DNA of 7,368 nt from Phycisphaerae bacterium (GCA_026984555.1 JALSRY010000734.1:1-7368); one strand, 5' to 3'; numbered from the stretch's first letter, positions 1 to 7,332 are shown. Notes: generated by a model not told the origin, from the sequence alone. Numbers and translations: made by a program.

Positions 1-1
1 C

Positions 2-1654
2 TTCATGTTCGGCTGGTTGCCGATCATCTACTTCTCGCGGGTGCGCTCGATTCCCGAGTATTTCGAGCGGCGTTTCAACACACCGGCCCGGATCATGGCC
101 GTCGTGATCATCCTGGCGTACATGCTGGGGTACATCGGTTTCAACCTGTACACGCTGGGTTTGGCCGCCAAGGCGGTTCTGGATGTCAACCTTTACGCCG
201 CGATGTTCGTCATCGCGTTCGTTTCCGCGATATACATCACGGTCGGGGGGCAGACGGCGGTCATTTTCACCGACCTTGTGCAGGGGTTCATGCTGCTGGG
301 CGCCGGCGTGGTGACGTTGCTGCTGGGGCTGGACTACCTGGGAGCCGATGGGGGGATCGTCGAGGGCATCAAGACGTTCTGGTCGCACCTGGGTTTTTCC
401 GAGCGGCTGCCTTTCGCCCATTTCAACCATCCGCCCGATTTCAACTTCGTCGGTGTGTTCTGGCAGGACGGTGTCGCCAGCAGTATCACGTTCCTGTTCA
501 TCAACCAGGGGTTGATCATGCGGTTCCTCGCGGCCAAGAGCATGAACGAGGGTCGCAAGACGATCCTGTTCAACACGCTCTTCCTCCTGCCGCTGAGCAT
601 GATCGCGGTGGGCAACGCGGGCTGGATCGGCAACGCCATGGCCCACATGGGCCTGCTCGACCCGAGCACGAACCCCAAGGAAGTCTTTGTCGCCGTCACG
701 GAGCGCATCTGCCAGCCGGGCATTTTCGGGTTCGTACTGGCGGCGCTGACCGCCGCCCTGATGTCCACGATCGACACGCTGATCAACGCGGTGGCCGCGG
801 TAGCGGTGTACGACGTGTACCAGCCGTTCATCCGCCCGGGGCGCAACGATCGCCACTACCTCGCCGCAGCGCGGTGGACCTCGCTGCTGGGCATGGCGAT
901 CGGTTTGGCGATCGCGTTCATTTTCGTGAACTTCAAGTCGATCTACGCGGCGCACGGCGCATTCATTTCGGTGGTCACACCGCCGATCGTGGTTTCGGTG
1001 TTCCTCGGTGCGTTCTGGAAGCGTTATACGCCCGCGGCCGCGTTCTGGTCGATGTTCGGGGGCGCCGCGCTGATCGTCCTGTCGATCTTTTTCCCGAAGA
1101 TGATCTACCCCTTCGCAACGTGGCTGCACGGCGTCGATCCGTCGGGCGGTTACAAGTTCATGCGGGCGTTCTACGGGATCGTCGTCTCCGGCGTCGTCGG
1201 CGTGATCGCCTCGTTTTTCACCAAGCCCAAGCCCGAGGCCGAGATCGCGGGCCTGTGGGTCGGGTCGATCGACTGGGCCCGGGCGTTCTTCAAGGGTGGC
1301 AAACCCAGCTACGAACTGGGCGCGAAGATCGTCGCCAGTTTGCGCGTCTCGGCAGAAAACACGTGCGGCCCGCATGAGGACGTGGTTCGGCTCCCGGAAG
1401 CTCCGGCCGCCCAGCCACCGGCCGACTACGCCATTGTGCGACTGTCGCACGAGGACATGCGGCGGATGAGGGCCAACGAAGGCGACCTGTTGTATGTCGC
1501 CGACGCCCGGCGTTGGCTCGGCGGCCTGCGATCGCTCCATTGCCGCGCGGGCAAGCCGCACGACGAGGGCAACGTCGTGCTGATGCACGAGGATGCGTTC
1601 AAGGAGGGCTCGTTCGTCGCCGACCGTCCCGTGCGGGTCGAGAAGTTCTTCTAG
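2..1654 (+). CDS. Sodium:solute symporter (SSS family), 5'-truncated by window edge, with soluble C-terminal domain
   Basis: Inner-membrane carrier that probably couples Na+ influx to uptake of an organic solute; the substrate cannot be read from the sequence. The frame is open to the window edge, so the ATG at 5 is internal: the visible part begins near the end of an early helix (FGWLPIIYF) and the loop SIPEYFERRFN, both typical of the stretch after the second helix in this family. Numbering from that Met, about ten hydrophobic segments follow (near 29-50, 62-81, 92-112, 155-175, 187-208, 238-268, 291-310, 315-338, 341-363, 384-404). Family hallmarks are GGQTAVIFTDLVQ (81-93) and ALTAALMSTIDTLINA (247-262); S254/T255 fall where known SSS members have the Na2-site hydroxyl pair. 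Residues from about 405 to 549 are hydrophilic. The last 75 (from DYAIVRLSHEDM, 474) look like a compact, mostly beta soluble domain that ordinary SSS carriers lack. The family assignment is firm; the coupling ion is inferred from it. Confidence 0.93.
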   Translation, partial: FMFGWLPIIYFSRVRSIPEYFERRFNTPARIMAVVIILAYMLGYIGFNLYTLGLAAKAVLDVNLYAAMFVIAFVSAIYITVGGQTAVIFTDLVQGFMLLGAGVVTLLLGLDYLGADGGIVEGIKTFWSHLGFSERLPFAHFNHPPDFNFVGVFWQDGVASSITFLFINQGLIMRFLAAKSMNEGRKTILFNTLFLLPLSMIAVGNAGWIGNAMAHMGLLDPSTNPKEVFVAVTERICQPGIFGFVLAALTAALMSTIDTLINAVAAVAVYDVYQPFIRPGRNDRHYLAAARWTSLLGMAIGLAIAFIFVNFKSIYAAHGAFISVVTPPIVVSVFLGAFWKRYTPAAAFWSMFGGAALIVLSIFFPKMIYPFATWLHGVDPSGGYKFMRAFYGIVVSGVVGVIASFFTKPKPEAEIAGLWVGSIDWARAFFKGGKPSYELGAKIVASLRVSAENTCGPHEDVVRLPEAPAAQPPADYAIVRLSHEDMRRMRANEGDLLYVADARRWLGGLRSLHCRAGKPHDEGNVVLMHEDAFKEGSFVADRPVRVEKFF

Positions 1655-1704
1655 GCATCCCATTTCAACGCGGTGGCAGGCCGGCTGTGGAGATCGTCCG
1701 CGAT

Positions 1705-1725
1705 GGCGGGGGATGATGGCCCGCC
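1705..1725 (+). terminator. GC-rich hairpin after the symporter gene, possible weak terminator
   Basis: GGCGGG at 1705-1710 can pair with CCCGCC at 1720-1725 around a 9-base loop, with a possible extra T-G pair outside. It lies about 50 bases after the symporter stop. No T-run follows, so it is not a classic intrinsic terminator. It may slow RNA polymerase or protect the transcript's 3' end, or it may be chance in GC-rich DNA. Confidence 0.25.
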
Positions 1726-1832
1726 GCACCCGCGTGCCTTGGCCGGATGTGCCTGCCCCGGGCGAAACGCCGCCACGACGATCGCGCACGGGGATGGTGC
1801 CGCGTCTGCTCGCCCGAATGCCCGGAACCACG

Positions 1833-1838
1833 TAGAAT
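1833..1838 (+). promoter_or_regulatory. Candidate -10 box (TAGAAT) for the receiver/PEP-binding protein gene
   Basis: TAGAAT matches the sigma-70 -10 consensus at five of six positions and stands out in a GC-rich stretch. Transcription from it would begin near 1845 and give a leader of about 50 bases to the ATG at 1898. No good -35 hexamer is seen 16-18 bases upstream, so the call rests on the -10 box and its position alone. It also argues against translation starting at the in-frame ATG at 1673, which would lie upstream of the promoter. Confidence 0.4.
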
Positions 1839-1897
1839 CGAGGGGACGCTGGGGCGATGCGGCCGGCGTACACCACGACCTTGCCACGGAACCCACG

Positions 1898-4800
1898 ATG
1901 CGCAGCAATAGCAACGACAGGCGAGCGACCCCGACGGACGTGGTCGATTCCTCGGGCGGCCACGATTGGCGTCTGGGCCGATTTCCGCACCTGATGCGCC
2001 GCCGGATCGAAAACGTACTACTGGTTTCGAGCGCTTACGAGTCTTTCATCCTCGAAGAAGACGGCCTGTTGACGGAGTTGATTTCGTCGGAGTACGTCGA
2101 TCTGGGGCTGAGCCACGCGCCCACGCTGACGCGGGTCGCGACGGGGGAAGAAGCGCTGACGGCGGTCAAGAACGGCAACTTCGACCTGGTCATCACGATG
2201 CCGCGGGCCAGCGGGGCGGACATCTGCCGGTTCAGCCAGGCGATGCGTGAGACCGCGCCGCGGGTTCCACTCGTGCTGCTGATCAGCAACGAGCTCGAGC
2301 TGACCCGCCTCGGCGATCGGCGCGAGCAGCTCAACTTCGACGACATCTACGTGTGGCAAGGAGACGCGAAGCTGTTTCTGGCGATCGTCAAGGTGATCGA
2401 GGATCGCTGGAACGCCGACTACGACACGCGGATTGGCGGGGTGGGCGTGATCATCCTCGTGGAGGATTCGCTGCGTTACCGTTCGTCGTTGCTGCCGGCG
2501 CTCTACAGCGAGCTCGTCAAGCAGACCCGCTCGGTGATGCAGGACGGCCTCAACAGCATGCAGAAGCTGCTGCGTTTGCGGGCGCGGCCGAAGATCCTGG
2601 TGGGCGGCAGCTACGAGGAGGGGCTGGAGCTCTACCAGCGCTACCGCGACTACCTGTTCGGCCTGATTACGGACGTGGCGTTTCCGCGGAACGGCCGGCA
2701 CGACCCGCGCGCCGGGATCGAGCTGATCCGCCACATCAAGTCGGAGATGCCCGATCTGCCCGTGCTGCTCGAATCGTCCGATCCGGGCAACCGGGCGCTG
2801 GCCGAGTCGGTCCAGAGCAGTTTTCTGCACAAGCGTTCGCGCACACTGCTGCACGACCTGCGCGAGTTCATGCTGTCCAACTTCGGCTTCGGCGATTTCG
2901 TATTCCGACTTCCGGACGGGACCGTCGTGGCCCGCGCCCCGGACCTGTTGTCGATGAAGGAAGTGCTGCCGACGGTACCGGGCGAATCGATCGACTACCA
3001 CGCCCGGCGGGATCATTTCTCGAACTGGCTGCGGGCGCGGACGGAGTTCGAGCTGGCGCGGCACCTGCGTGCCCGCAAACGCAGCGAATTCGCCGACGCC
3101 GAGGCGGTGCGCAACTACCTGATCGACGCGATCGAGGATGCGCTCGGGCGCAATCGGCGCGGGCTGGTCGAGGACTTTTCGCGCAAGCATTTCGCGTCCG
3201 ACACACGCTTTGCACGCATCGGCGAGGGGAGTCTGGGCGGCAAGGCGCGCGGACTGGCGTTTTTCGACGCGATGCTGGCCCGCACGCAGCTCGACCGCAA
3301 GTACGATGGCGTGCGGATCTACGTGCCCCGCTCGGTCGTGATCGGCACGGATATCTTCGACGAGTTCCTGGATCGCAACCGGCTGCGGCGGACGGTGCTC
3401 GTCAACGCCGACGACGAGTGGGTACGCGCCACGTTTCTCAGTGCCGAGTTGCCCGCGCACGTCGTCGAGGACTTGCGGGTCTACCTCCGCCACGTGCGGT
3501 ATCCGATCGCGGTGCGTTCGTCGAGCCTGCTCGAGGATTCCCAGTTTCACCCGTTTGCCGGCGTCTACGACACGCACATGATCGCCAACAACGACCCGGA
3601 CGACGAACAGCGACTGCGTGAGCTCTGCACGGCGATCAAGCTGGTCTACGCCTCGACGTTTTACGACACCGCCCGCCGCTACCTCGAATCGACGCCCTAC
3701 CGGATCGAGGAACAGCGCATGGGGGTGATCCTTCAGCAGCTCGTCGGCAGCCGGCACGAGCACTACTTCTACCCGAGTTTCGCGGGCGTGGTGCGCTCGT
3801 ACAACTTTTACCCCTTCGGGCACATGAAGCCGCAGGAGGGCGTGGCCAGCGTGGTGCTCGGGCTGGGGCAGATGGTCGCCGAGGGCGGCGACGCGCTGCG
3901 TTTTTGCCCGGCACACCCGCAAGTGCTCCCCCAACTGGCGCACGGCGAGAAGTTCCTCGACCACTCGCAGCGCGGGTTTTTCGCGATCGACCTCCAGCCC
4001 GACGCCACGGCGCCGGGCACCGAGGCCGGTCTCTCTACCGTGATCGCGCGGCTCGATCTCGACGAGGCCGAGCGGCACGGCACATTGCAGGCCGTCGGCT
4101 CGGTCTGGTCGCACGAGAACCACTGCTTCTACGATGGGATCAACCGGCCGGGCGTGCGCGCGGTGACATTCGCGCATGTGCTCAAGAACGAGATCTTTCC
4201 GCTGGCGAAAATCCTCTGCGACGTGCTCGACCTCGGGCGCGAAAGCATGAGCGGGCCGGTCGAGATCGAGTTCGCCGTCAACCTCGACGCCAAACCACGC
4301 GAATTCGCGATCCTCCAGATGCGGCCCTACGGGACCGGCGGAGATTACGAACCGGTCGAGATCGACGGTATCCCGGAGGATTGCATGATTTGCCGGTCCA
4401 GCCAGGCGTTGGGCAATGGGGTGATCGACGGCGTGACCGACATCGTATATATCCGCCCGGATGCCTTCGACGCCGCCCGCACGCAACAGATCGCCGGGGA
4501 GGTCGCCGACGTCAACGAGAAGTTGCGCAGCGAAGGACGGCCCTACCTGCTCATCGGTCCCGGTCGTTGGGGTTCTTCGAACACGTGGCTGGGGATTCCC
4601 GTGAGCTGGGGACAGGTGTCGGCCGCCCGGATCATCGTCGAAGCATCGCTCGAGAACTTCATGGTCGACCCCAGCCAGGGAAGCCACTTTTTCCACAACC
4701 TCACGTCCGTCGGCGTCGCCTACCTCACCGTGGGCGGGCCGTCCAGCAACGATTTCGTCGATTGGAAATGGCTTGCGCAGCAGCCGGCCGAGTCCGAAAC

Positions 4801-4909
4801 GGAGTTCGTCCGGCACGTTCATCTCGACATGCCGATCGAGGCGCGCATCGACGGGCGCTCGTCGCGGGCGGCGATCCTGAAATGGTCGGCACGCACCAAC
4901 CTGGAGTAG
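1898..4909 (+). CDS. Receiver-like/PEP-pyruvate-binding domain protein (PEP synthase-like ATP-binding domain without swivel His domain)
   Basis: A cytoplasmic protein of 1003 residues from the ATG at 1898. Two receiver-like domains come first. Domain 1 (about 38-170) begins IENVLLVSSAYESF and has FDLVITMP, where the phosphoacceptor Asp appears to be Met101. Domain 2 (about 182-325) keeps the receiver set: E189/D190 in LVED, D259 in ITDVAF, S293/S294 and K312. A linker containing FGFGDFVFRLPDG (329-341) and a helical stretch lead to a PEP/pyruvate-binding ATP-grasp-type domain (about 437-810): GSLGGKARGL (K449), AVRSSSLLEDS (R540), VEIEFAV (E789/E791) and LQMRP (Q807), comparable to ATP-site elements of PEP synthase and PPDK. 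No phosphohistidine domain or PEP-utilising barrel follows. Instead there is a conserved-looking block, PYLLIGPGRWGSS (882-894) to DPSQGSHFFHN (924-934). The domain order matches proteins usually annotated as PEP/pyruvate-binding or PPDK-like; their reaction is unknown to me. ATP-dependent phosphotransfer controlled by the receivers is inference. Homologues resemble it from HLMRRRIENVLL, so the Met at 1994 is an alternative start; 1673 is unlikely because residues before 1898 look non-coding. No strong Shine-Dalgarno sequence precedes 1898. Confidence 0.9.
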   Translation: MRSNSNDRRATPTDVVDSSGGHDWRLGRFPHLMRRRIENVLLVSSAYESFILEEDGLLTELISSEYVDLGLSHAPTLTRVATGEEALTAVKNGNFDLVITMPRASGADICRFSQAMRETAPRVPLVLLISNELELTRLGDRREQLNFDDIYVWQGDAKLFLAIVKVIEDRWNADYDTRIGGVGVIILVEDSLRYRSSLLPALYSELVKQTRSVMQDGLNSMQKLLRLRARPKILVGGSYEEGLELYQRYRDYLFGLITDVAFPRNGRHDPRAGIELIRHIKSEMPDLPVLLESSDPGNRALAESVQSSFLHKRSRTLLHDLREFMLSNFGFGDFVFRLPDGTVVARAPDLLSMKEVLPTVPGESIDYHARRDHFSNWLRARTEFELARHLRARKRSEFADAEAVRNYLIDAIEDALGRNRRGLVEDFSRKHFASDTRFARIGEGSLGGKARGLAFFDAMLARTQLDRKYDGVRIYVPRSVVIGTDIFDEFLDRNRLRRTVLVNADDEWVRATFLSAELPAHVVEDLRVYLRHVRYPIAVRSSSLLEDSQFHPFAGVYDTHMIANNDPDDEQRLRELCTAIKLVYASTFYDTARRYLESTPYRIEEQRMGVILQQLVGSRHEHYFYPSFAGVVRSYNFYPFGHMKPQEGVASVVLGLGQMVAEGGDALRFCPAHPQVLPQLAHGEKFLDHSQRGFFAIDLQPDATAPGTEAGLSTVIARLDLDEAERHGTLQAVGSVWSHENHCFYDGINRPGVRAVTFAHVLKNEIFPLAKILCDVLDLGRESMSGPVEIEFAVNLDAKPREFAILQMRPYGTGGDYEPVEIDGIPEDCMICRSSQALGNGVIDGVTDIVYIRPDAFDAARTQQIAGEVADVNEKLRSEGRPYLLIGPGRWGSSNTWLGIPVSWGQVSAARIIVEASLENFMVDPSQGSHFFHNLTSVGVAYLTVGGPSSNDFVDWKWLAQQPAESETEFVRHVHLDMPIEARIDGRSSRAAILKWSARTNLE

Positions 4910-5022
4910 GCCGCGGGCCGTCGCCGAAGCCACTCGCGGAACGGATACCCATCCAGATGCAGTCCCCCTCCCCCGCGCCAGAGGTCGGCGATTCGATCGA
5001 CAACGCCATCGAAAGGGGGAAA

Positions 5023-5097
5023 TGGTGGCGGTCGGACTTGAACCGACGACCTCCGGGTTATGAATCCGGTGCTCTAAACCAGCTGAGCTACGCCACC
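5023..5097 (-). tRNA. tRNA-Met (anticodon CAU), probably elongator
   Basis: Read on the - strand the cloverleaf is clear: acceptor GGTGGCG/CGCCACC (7 pairs), D-arm GCTC/GAGC, anticodon loop TTCATAA with CAT at 5062-5060, a 5-base variable region, and T-arm GTCGG-TTCAAGT-CCGAC. The discriminator is A at 5023 and the next bases are TTT, so the CCA tail is not encoded and must be added enzymatically. The closing pair of the anticodon stem is A-C rather than Watson-Crick (CCGGA/CCCGG). The paired first base (G1-C72) and the absence of the three G-C pairs next to the anticodon loop argue against the initiator. A tRNA-Ile with lysidine-modified CAU is possible but less likely from the acceptor sequence. 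It stands alone, antisense to its neighbours. Confidence 0.95.
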
Positions 5098-5147
5098 GTA
5101 TCGGATCACCGCCGGCCGCTTTCCGGGGCTCCCGACAGCGACGCAGA

Positions 5148-5176
5148 AGTATACAACCCCGCCCGCAAGCCGAAAA
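5148..5176 (-). promoter_or_regulatory. Candidate promoter of the tRNA-Met gene
   Basis: On the - strand TATACT (5153-5148) matches five of six -10 consensus bases. Seventeen bases upstream lies the weak -35-like TTTTCG (5176-5171). Initiation near 5141 would leave about 44 bases of 5' leader for RNase P to remove. The -10 box is the convincing part and the -35 is poor. Confidence 0.5.
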
Positions 5177-5262
5177 GCACCCGGCAGAGAAAACAAGCGA
5201 GCGGATCCTTGCCCGCGGCGTCAGCCTCCGCGGCTCTGATTCGAGGGACTCGCACCGCCTGA

Positions 5263-5291
5263 TTGACGCTCCCCGGGTCGGCCGCTAACGT
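5263..5291 (+). promoter_or_regulatory. Candidate sigma-70-type promoter of the antiporter gene
   Basis: TTGACG (5263-5268, five of six to the -35 consensus) and TAACGT (5286-5291, T-A and final T conserved) are separated by exactly 17 bases. Initiation 6-8 bases after the -10 would fall near 5298, only a few bases before the ATG at 5301. If real, the transcript is leaderless or nearly so, which fits the lack of a Shine-Dalgarno sequence in front of that ATG. Confidence 0.5.
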
Positions 5292-5300
5292 CGCGGCGTC

Positions 5301-7160
5301 ATGAGAAGCGCCGGCCAAGATGCCCCCGGTCGATCTGGCCTGGGTTCGATCCGCTCTCGGCAAGCGGGCCGGCGACGCGCGCGAGCCGCGTTGTGCGTCG
5401 CGGTGCTGCTGGTCGGGTTGGCCTGCGCACAGGCCGCGATACCGGGCAGCGGACCAGACACCGCCCCTGCCGCTGCACCGGCCTCGCCCACCTCCAGTCC
5501 CGCCCTGCCGACCCCCGAGTCTCTCTACGGCGCATGGGTGCTTATCCCCCCAGCCATTACGATCATCCTGGCGATTGCGCTGCGTCAAGTCGTGCCGGCC
5601 CTCACGGTCGGCATCCTCGTGGCGGCGTACATGCTCGAACCGTGTTTGTCGCGAGAGGCCGCGTATGGTGGCGGCATCATCGGGGGTTTGCGGCTCTCGG
5701 TCGAAGGGATCCTCGTCGGGGTCCTGGCCGACCCGGACCACATCAAGATCCTGTTGTTCACGCTCGCCATCGGGGCGATGGTGGGCATCATCGCGGCCAA
5801 TGGCGGGACACAAGCAGTAGTGGATCGGGTGTCGAAATGGGCGTCCTCGCCACAACGCGGGCAAATCACCGGGTGGGCGGCGGGCCTGCTGGTGTTTTTC
5901 GACGACTACGCGAACGCCATGATCGTGGGGCCGGCGATGCGTCCGATCTACGACCGCTTGCGGATCAGCCGGGCCAAGCTGGCATACATCGTGGATTCCA
6001 CCGCGGCCCCCGTGGCGTCGATCGCGTTGATCGGCACCTGGGTTGGCGCCGAAATCGGCTATATCGACATTGGCTTGAAGCAGCTCACCCACCGGCCGGT
6101 ATTCCTGGAACACGTCACGGCATACAACGCGTTCCTTAGCAGCATACCCTACAGGTTCTACGCGATTCTGGCACTGGTGATGGTGCTGGTGGTCGGCTGG
6201 CTGGGGCGTGATTTCGGGCCGATGAAGCAGGCCGAGCGTCAGGCCGCCGCCGGCGAGAAACCGGGTGTCACGACCGCGCGACAGGCGGCGCCGGCCGCGA
6301 CCGGCCGGTCGTGGTACGCAGTCACGCCCGTGGCGGTCATGGTGGTTCTGACCGTTGCGTTGCTGGGGGTCACGGGCTGGCCGGACGTTCCGCTTTCGGC
6401 GGTCAAACTCGTCGGCGAGGGGCCGCACTGGCTCCTCGTGGTGCAGCATGTCGTCAGCGAAGCCGACCCGTACAACTCGTTGCTGTATGGTGCGTTGGCA
6501 AGCGTGGTCGTCGCCATCGCGATTTCGCTCGCGACCGGCACGCTCACGCTCGGGCGGACAATGGACGCGGCGACCGAGGCGATGTCCCGGCTGCTGCCGA
6601 CGTTGATCGTCCTCGTGTTGGCCTGGGCATTGTCGCACGCGATGAACGAGTTGCGGCTGGGCTTCATCGCGGCGGATCTCCTGGAGAAGGCACAGCTCGA
6701 TGCGACCTGGCTGCCGATGCTGATTTTCGTCAGCTCCTGCGTGGTTTCGTTCGCGACGGGCACTTCGTGGGGCACGATGGGGATCCTCTGCCCCGTCACC
6801 GTAACGATCGCGGCGCGGTTGCTCGCCGGCGTTCCCGCCGAACAGGCCCTGCCGGTGTTCTACGCGGCGGTCGGGGCGGTGCTCGCCGGGGCCGTTTTCG
6901 GGGATCACTGCTCGCCGATCAGTGACACGACGGTGATTTCCGCGTTGGCCAGCGAGTGTACGCTCGAATCGCACGTCTGGACGCAGTTGCCGTATGCCCT
7001 GACGGTCGCCGGGGTGTCGATCCTCTCCGGCGACGTGATCTGCCGGTACTACCATCAACCGGCATGGGTGGGTTTGCTGGCGGGCAGTGTGCTCCTGTTA
7101 TTGATTGTGGTGGTCATCGGCCGGCCGGTGGCGAAGCCATCCGCGCGGACGGCTCCGTAG
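5301..7160 (+). CDS. NhaC-family Na+/H+ antiporter with N-terminal signal-like segment
   Basis: An inner-membrane antiporter of 619 residues, expected to exchange internal Na+ for external H+ and so serve sodium and pH balance. Family features: FFDDYANAMIVGP (199-211), DSTAAPVASIALIGTWVGAE (232-251), SFATGTSWGTMGILCPVTV (483-501) and FGDHCSPISDTTVISALAS (533-551). The two halves, each with a polar-residue-rich core segment, agree with the duplicated layout of the NhaC/PF03553 superfamily. Multiple hydrophobic helices run from about 77 to 605. The N-terminus is unusual: an Arg-rich start, a hydrophobic stretch with a plausible signal-peptidase site (ALCVAVLLVGLACAQA, 30-45), then a Pro/Ala/Ser/Thr-rich spacer to about 72 before the transporter core. 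The ATG at 5301 is chosen because it is the only start that includes this segment; the next Met is at residue 111, inside the core. Some relatives exchange organic ions (for example malate/lactate), so the substrate is less certain than the family. It is separated from the tRNA by 203 bases and seems to be transcribed alone. Confidence 0.93.
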   Translation: MRSAGQDAPGRSGLGSIRSRQAGRRRARAALCVAVLLVGLACAQAAIPGSGPDTAPAAAPASPTSSPALPTPESLYGAWVLIPPAITIILAIALRQVVPALTVGILVAAYMLEPCLSREAAYGGGIIGGLRLSVEGILVGVLADPDHIKILLFTLAIGAMVGIIAANGGTQAVVDRVSKWASSPQRGQITGWAAGLLVFFDDYANAMIVGPAMRPIYDRLRISRAKLAYIVDSTAAPVASIALIGTWVGAEIGYIDIGLKQLTHRPVFLEHVTAYNAFLSSIPYRFYAILALVMVLVVGWLGRDFGPMKQAERQAAAGEKPGVTTARQAAPAATGRSWYAVTPVAVMVVLTVALLGVTGWPDVPLSAVKLVGEGPHWLLVVQHVVSEADPYNSLLYGALASVVVAIAISLATGTLTLGRTMDAATEAMSRLLPTLIVLVLAWALSHAMNELRLGFIAADLLEKAQLDATWLPMLIFVSSCVVSFATGTSWGTMGILCPVTVTIAARLLAGVPAEQALPVFYAAVGAVLAGAVFGDHCSPISDTTVISALASECTLESHVWTQLPYALTVAGVSILSGDVICRYYHQPAWVGLLAGSVLLLLIVVVIGRPVAKPSARTAP

Positions 7161-7212
7161 CGCCGCGCCCTGTCGTGACGTCTTCCACCTCGCCGGCTCC
7201 CGTGTTGCGGGG

Positions 7213-7247
7213 GGCTCTCGGAACGAAGCCGAGGCCGCGGTCTTTTT
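7213..7247 (+). terminator. Probable intrinsic terminator of the antiporter gene
   Basis: GGC-T-CTCGG (7213-7221) pairs with CCGAGGCC (7229-7236) to form eight pairs with one bulged T at 7216 and a 7-base loop AACGAAG. Six bases later comes TTTTT (7243-7247). The hairpin begins about 50 bases after the antiporter stop. The gap between stem and T-run is longer than ideal, so efficiency may be modest. Confidence 0.5.
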
Positions 7248-7311
7248 GTCGGTGACGGGCGAGGGGACGTGCCATTTTGGCGCAGCGATCCGCGCATCCC
7301 GCCGGGCCGCC

Positions 7312-7332
7312 CTCATTTCGTAACTCATTTCG
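7312..7332 (+). repeat. Tandem direct repeat of a 9-mer (CTCATTTCG) with 3-base spacer
   Basis: CTCATTTCG occurs at 7312-7320 and again at 7324-7332, separated by TAA, giving a 12-base period. It is AT-richer than its surroundings and lies just before the window end. An ATG at 7340 opens a frame that runs off the edge after nine codons. The repeat could be a regulator-binding site for a downstream gene, but its function is not shown by the sequence. Confidence 0.5.

Noticed and set aside
1673..1897. N-terminal extension of the receiver/PEP-binding protein to the ATG at 1673
   Set aside because: The 75 extra residues look like translated non-coding DNA, and a -10-like TAGAAT lies inside the stretch. 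Homology-like sequence begins only around HLMRRRIENVLL.
2018..4933. A 971-codon open frame on the - strand opposite the receiver/PEP-binding gene
   Set aside because: Its translation is Arg/His/Asp/Val-rich with no recognisable domain, while the + strand frame has clear family motifs throughout. Long antisense frames are expected opposite GC-rich genes with strong third-position bias.
4993..5014. Inverted repeat TTCGAT/ATCGAA between the PEP-binding gene and the tRNA as a terminator
   Set aside because: It has only six pairs around a 10-base loop and no T-run on either strand, so it is not distinguishable from chance.
5213..5233. CCGCGG repeated 15 bases apart as a hairpin or operator upstream of the antiporter
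   Set aside because: CCGCGG is self-complementary and common in DNA of this composition. The second copy does not extend beyond six bases and no further symmetry supports it.
3904..5262. A 452-codon + strand frame running through the PEP-binding gene end and the tRNA region
   Set aside because: It is Arg/Pro-rich out-of-frame translation of the real gene, and part of it reads through the antisense of the tRNA. No domain is seen.
5106..7058. A 650-codon open frame on the - strand opposite the antiporter gene
   Set aside because: It has a low-complexity Arg/Asp/Gly/His-rich translation and overlaps the tRNA promoter region. The antiporter on the + strand is unambiguous, so this is a shadow.
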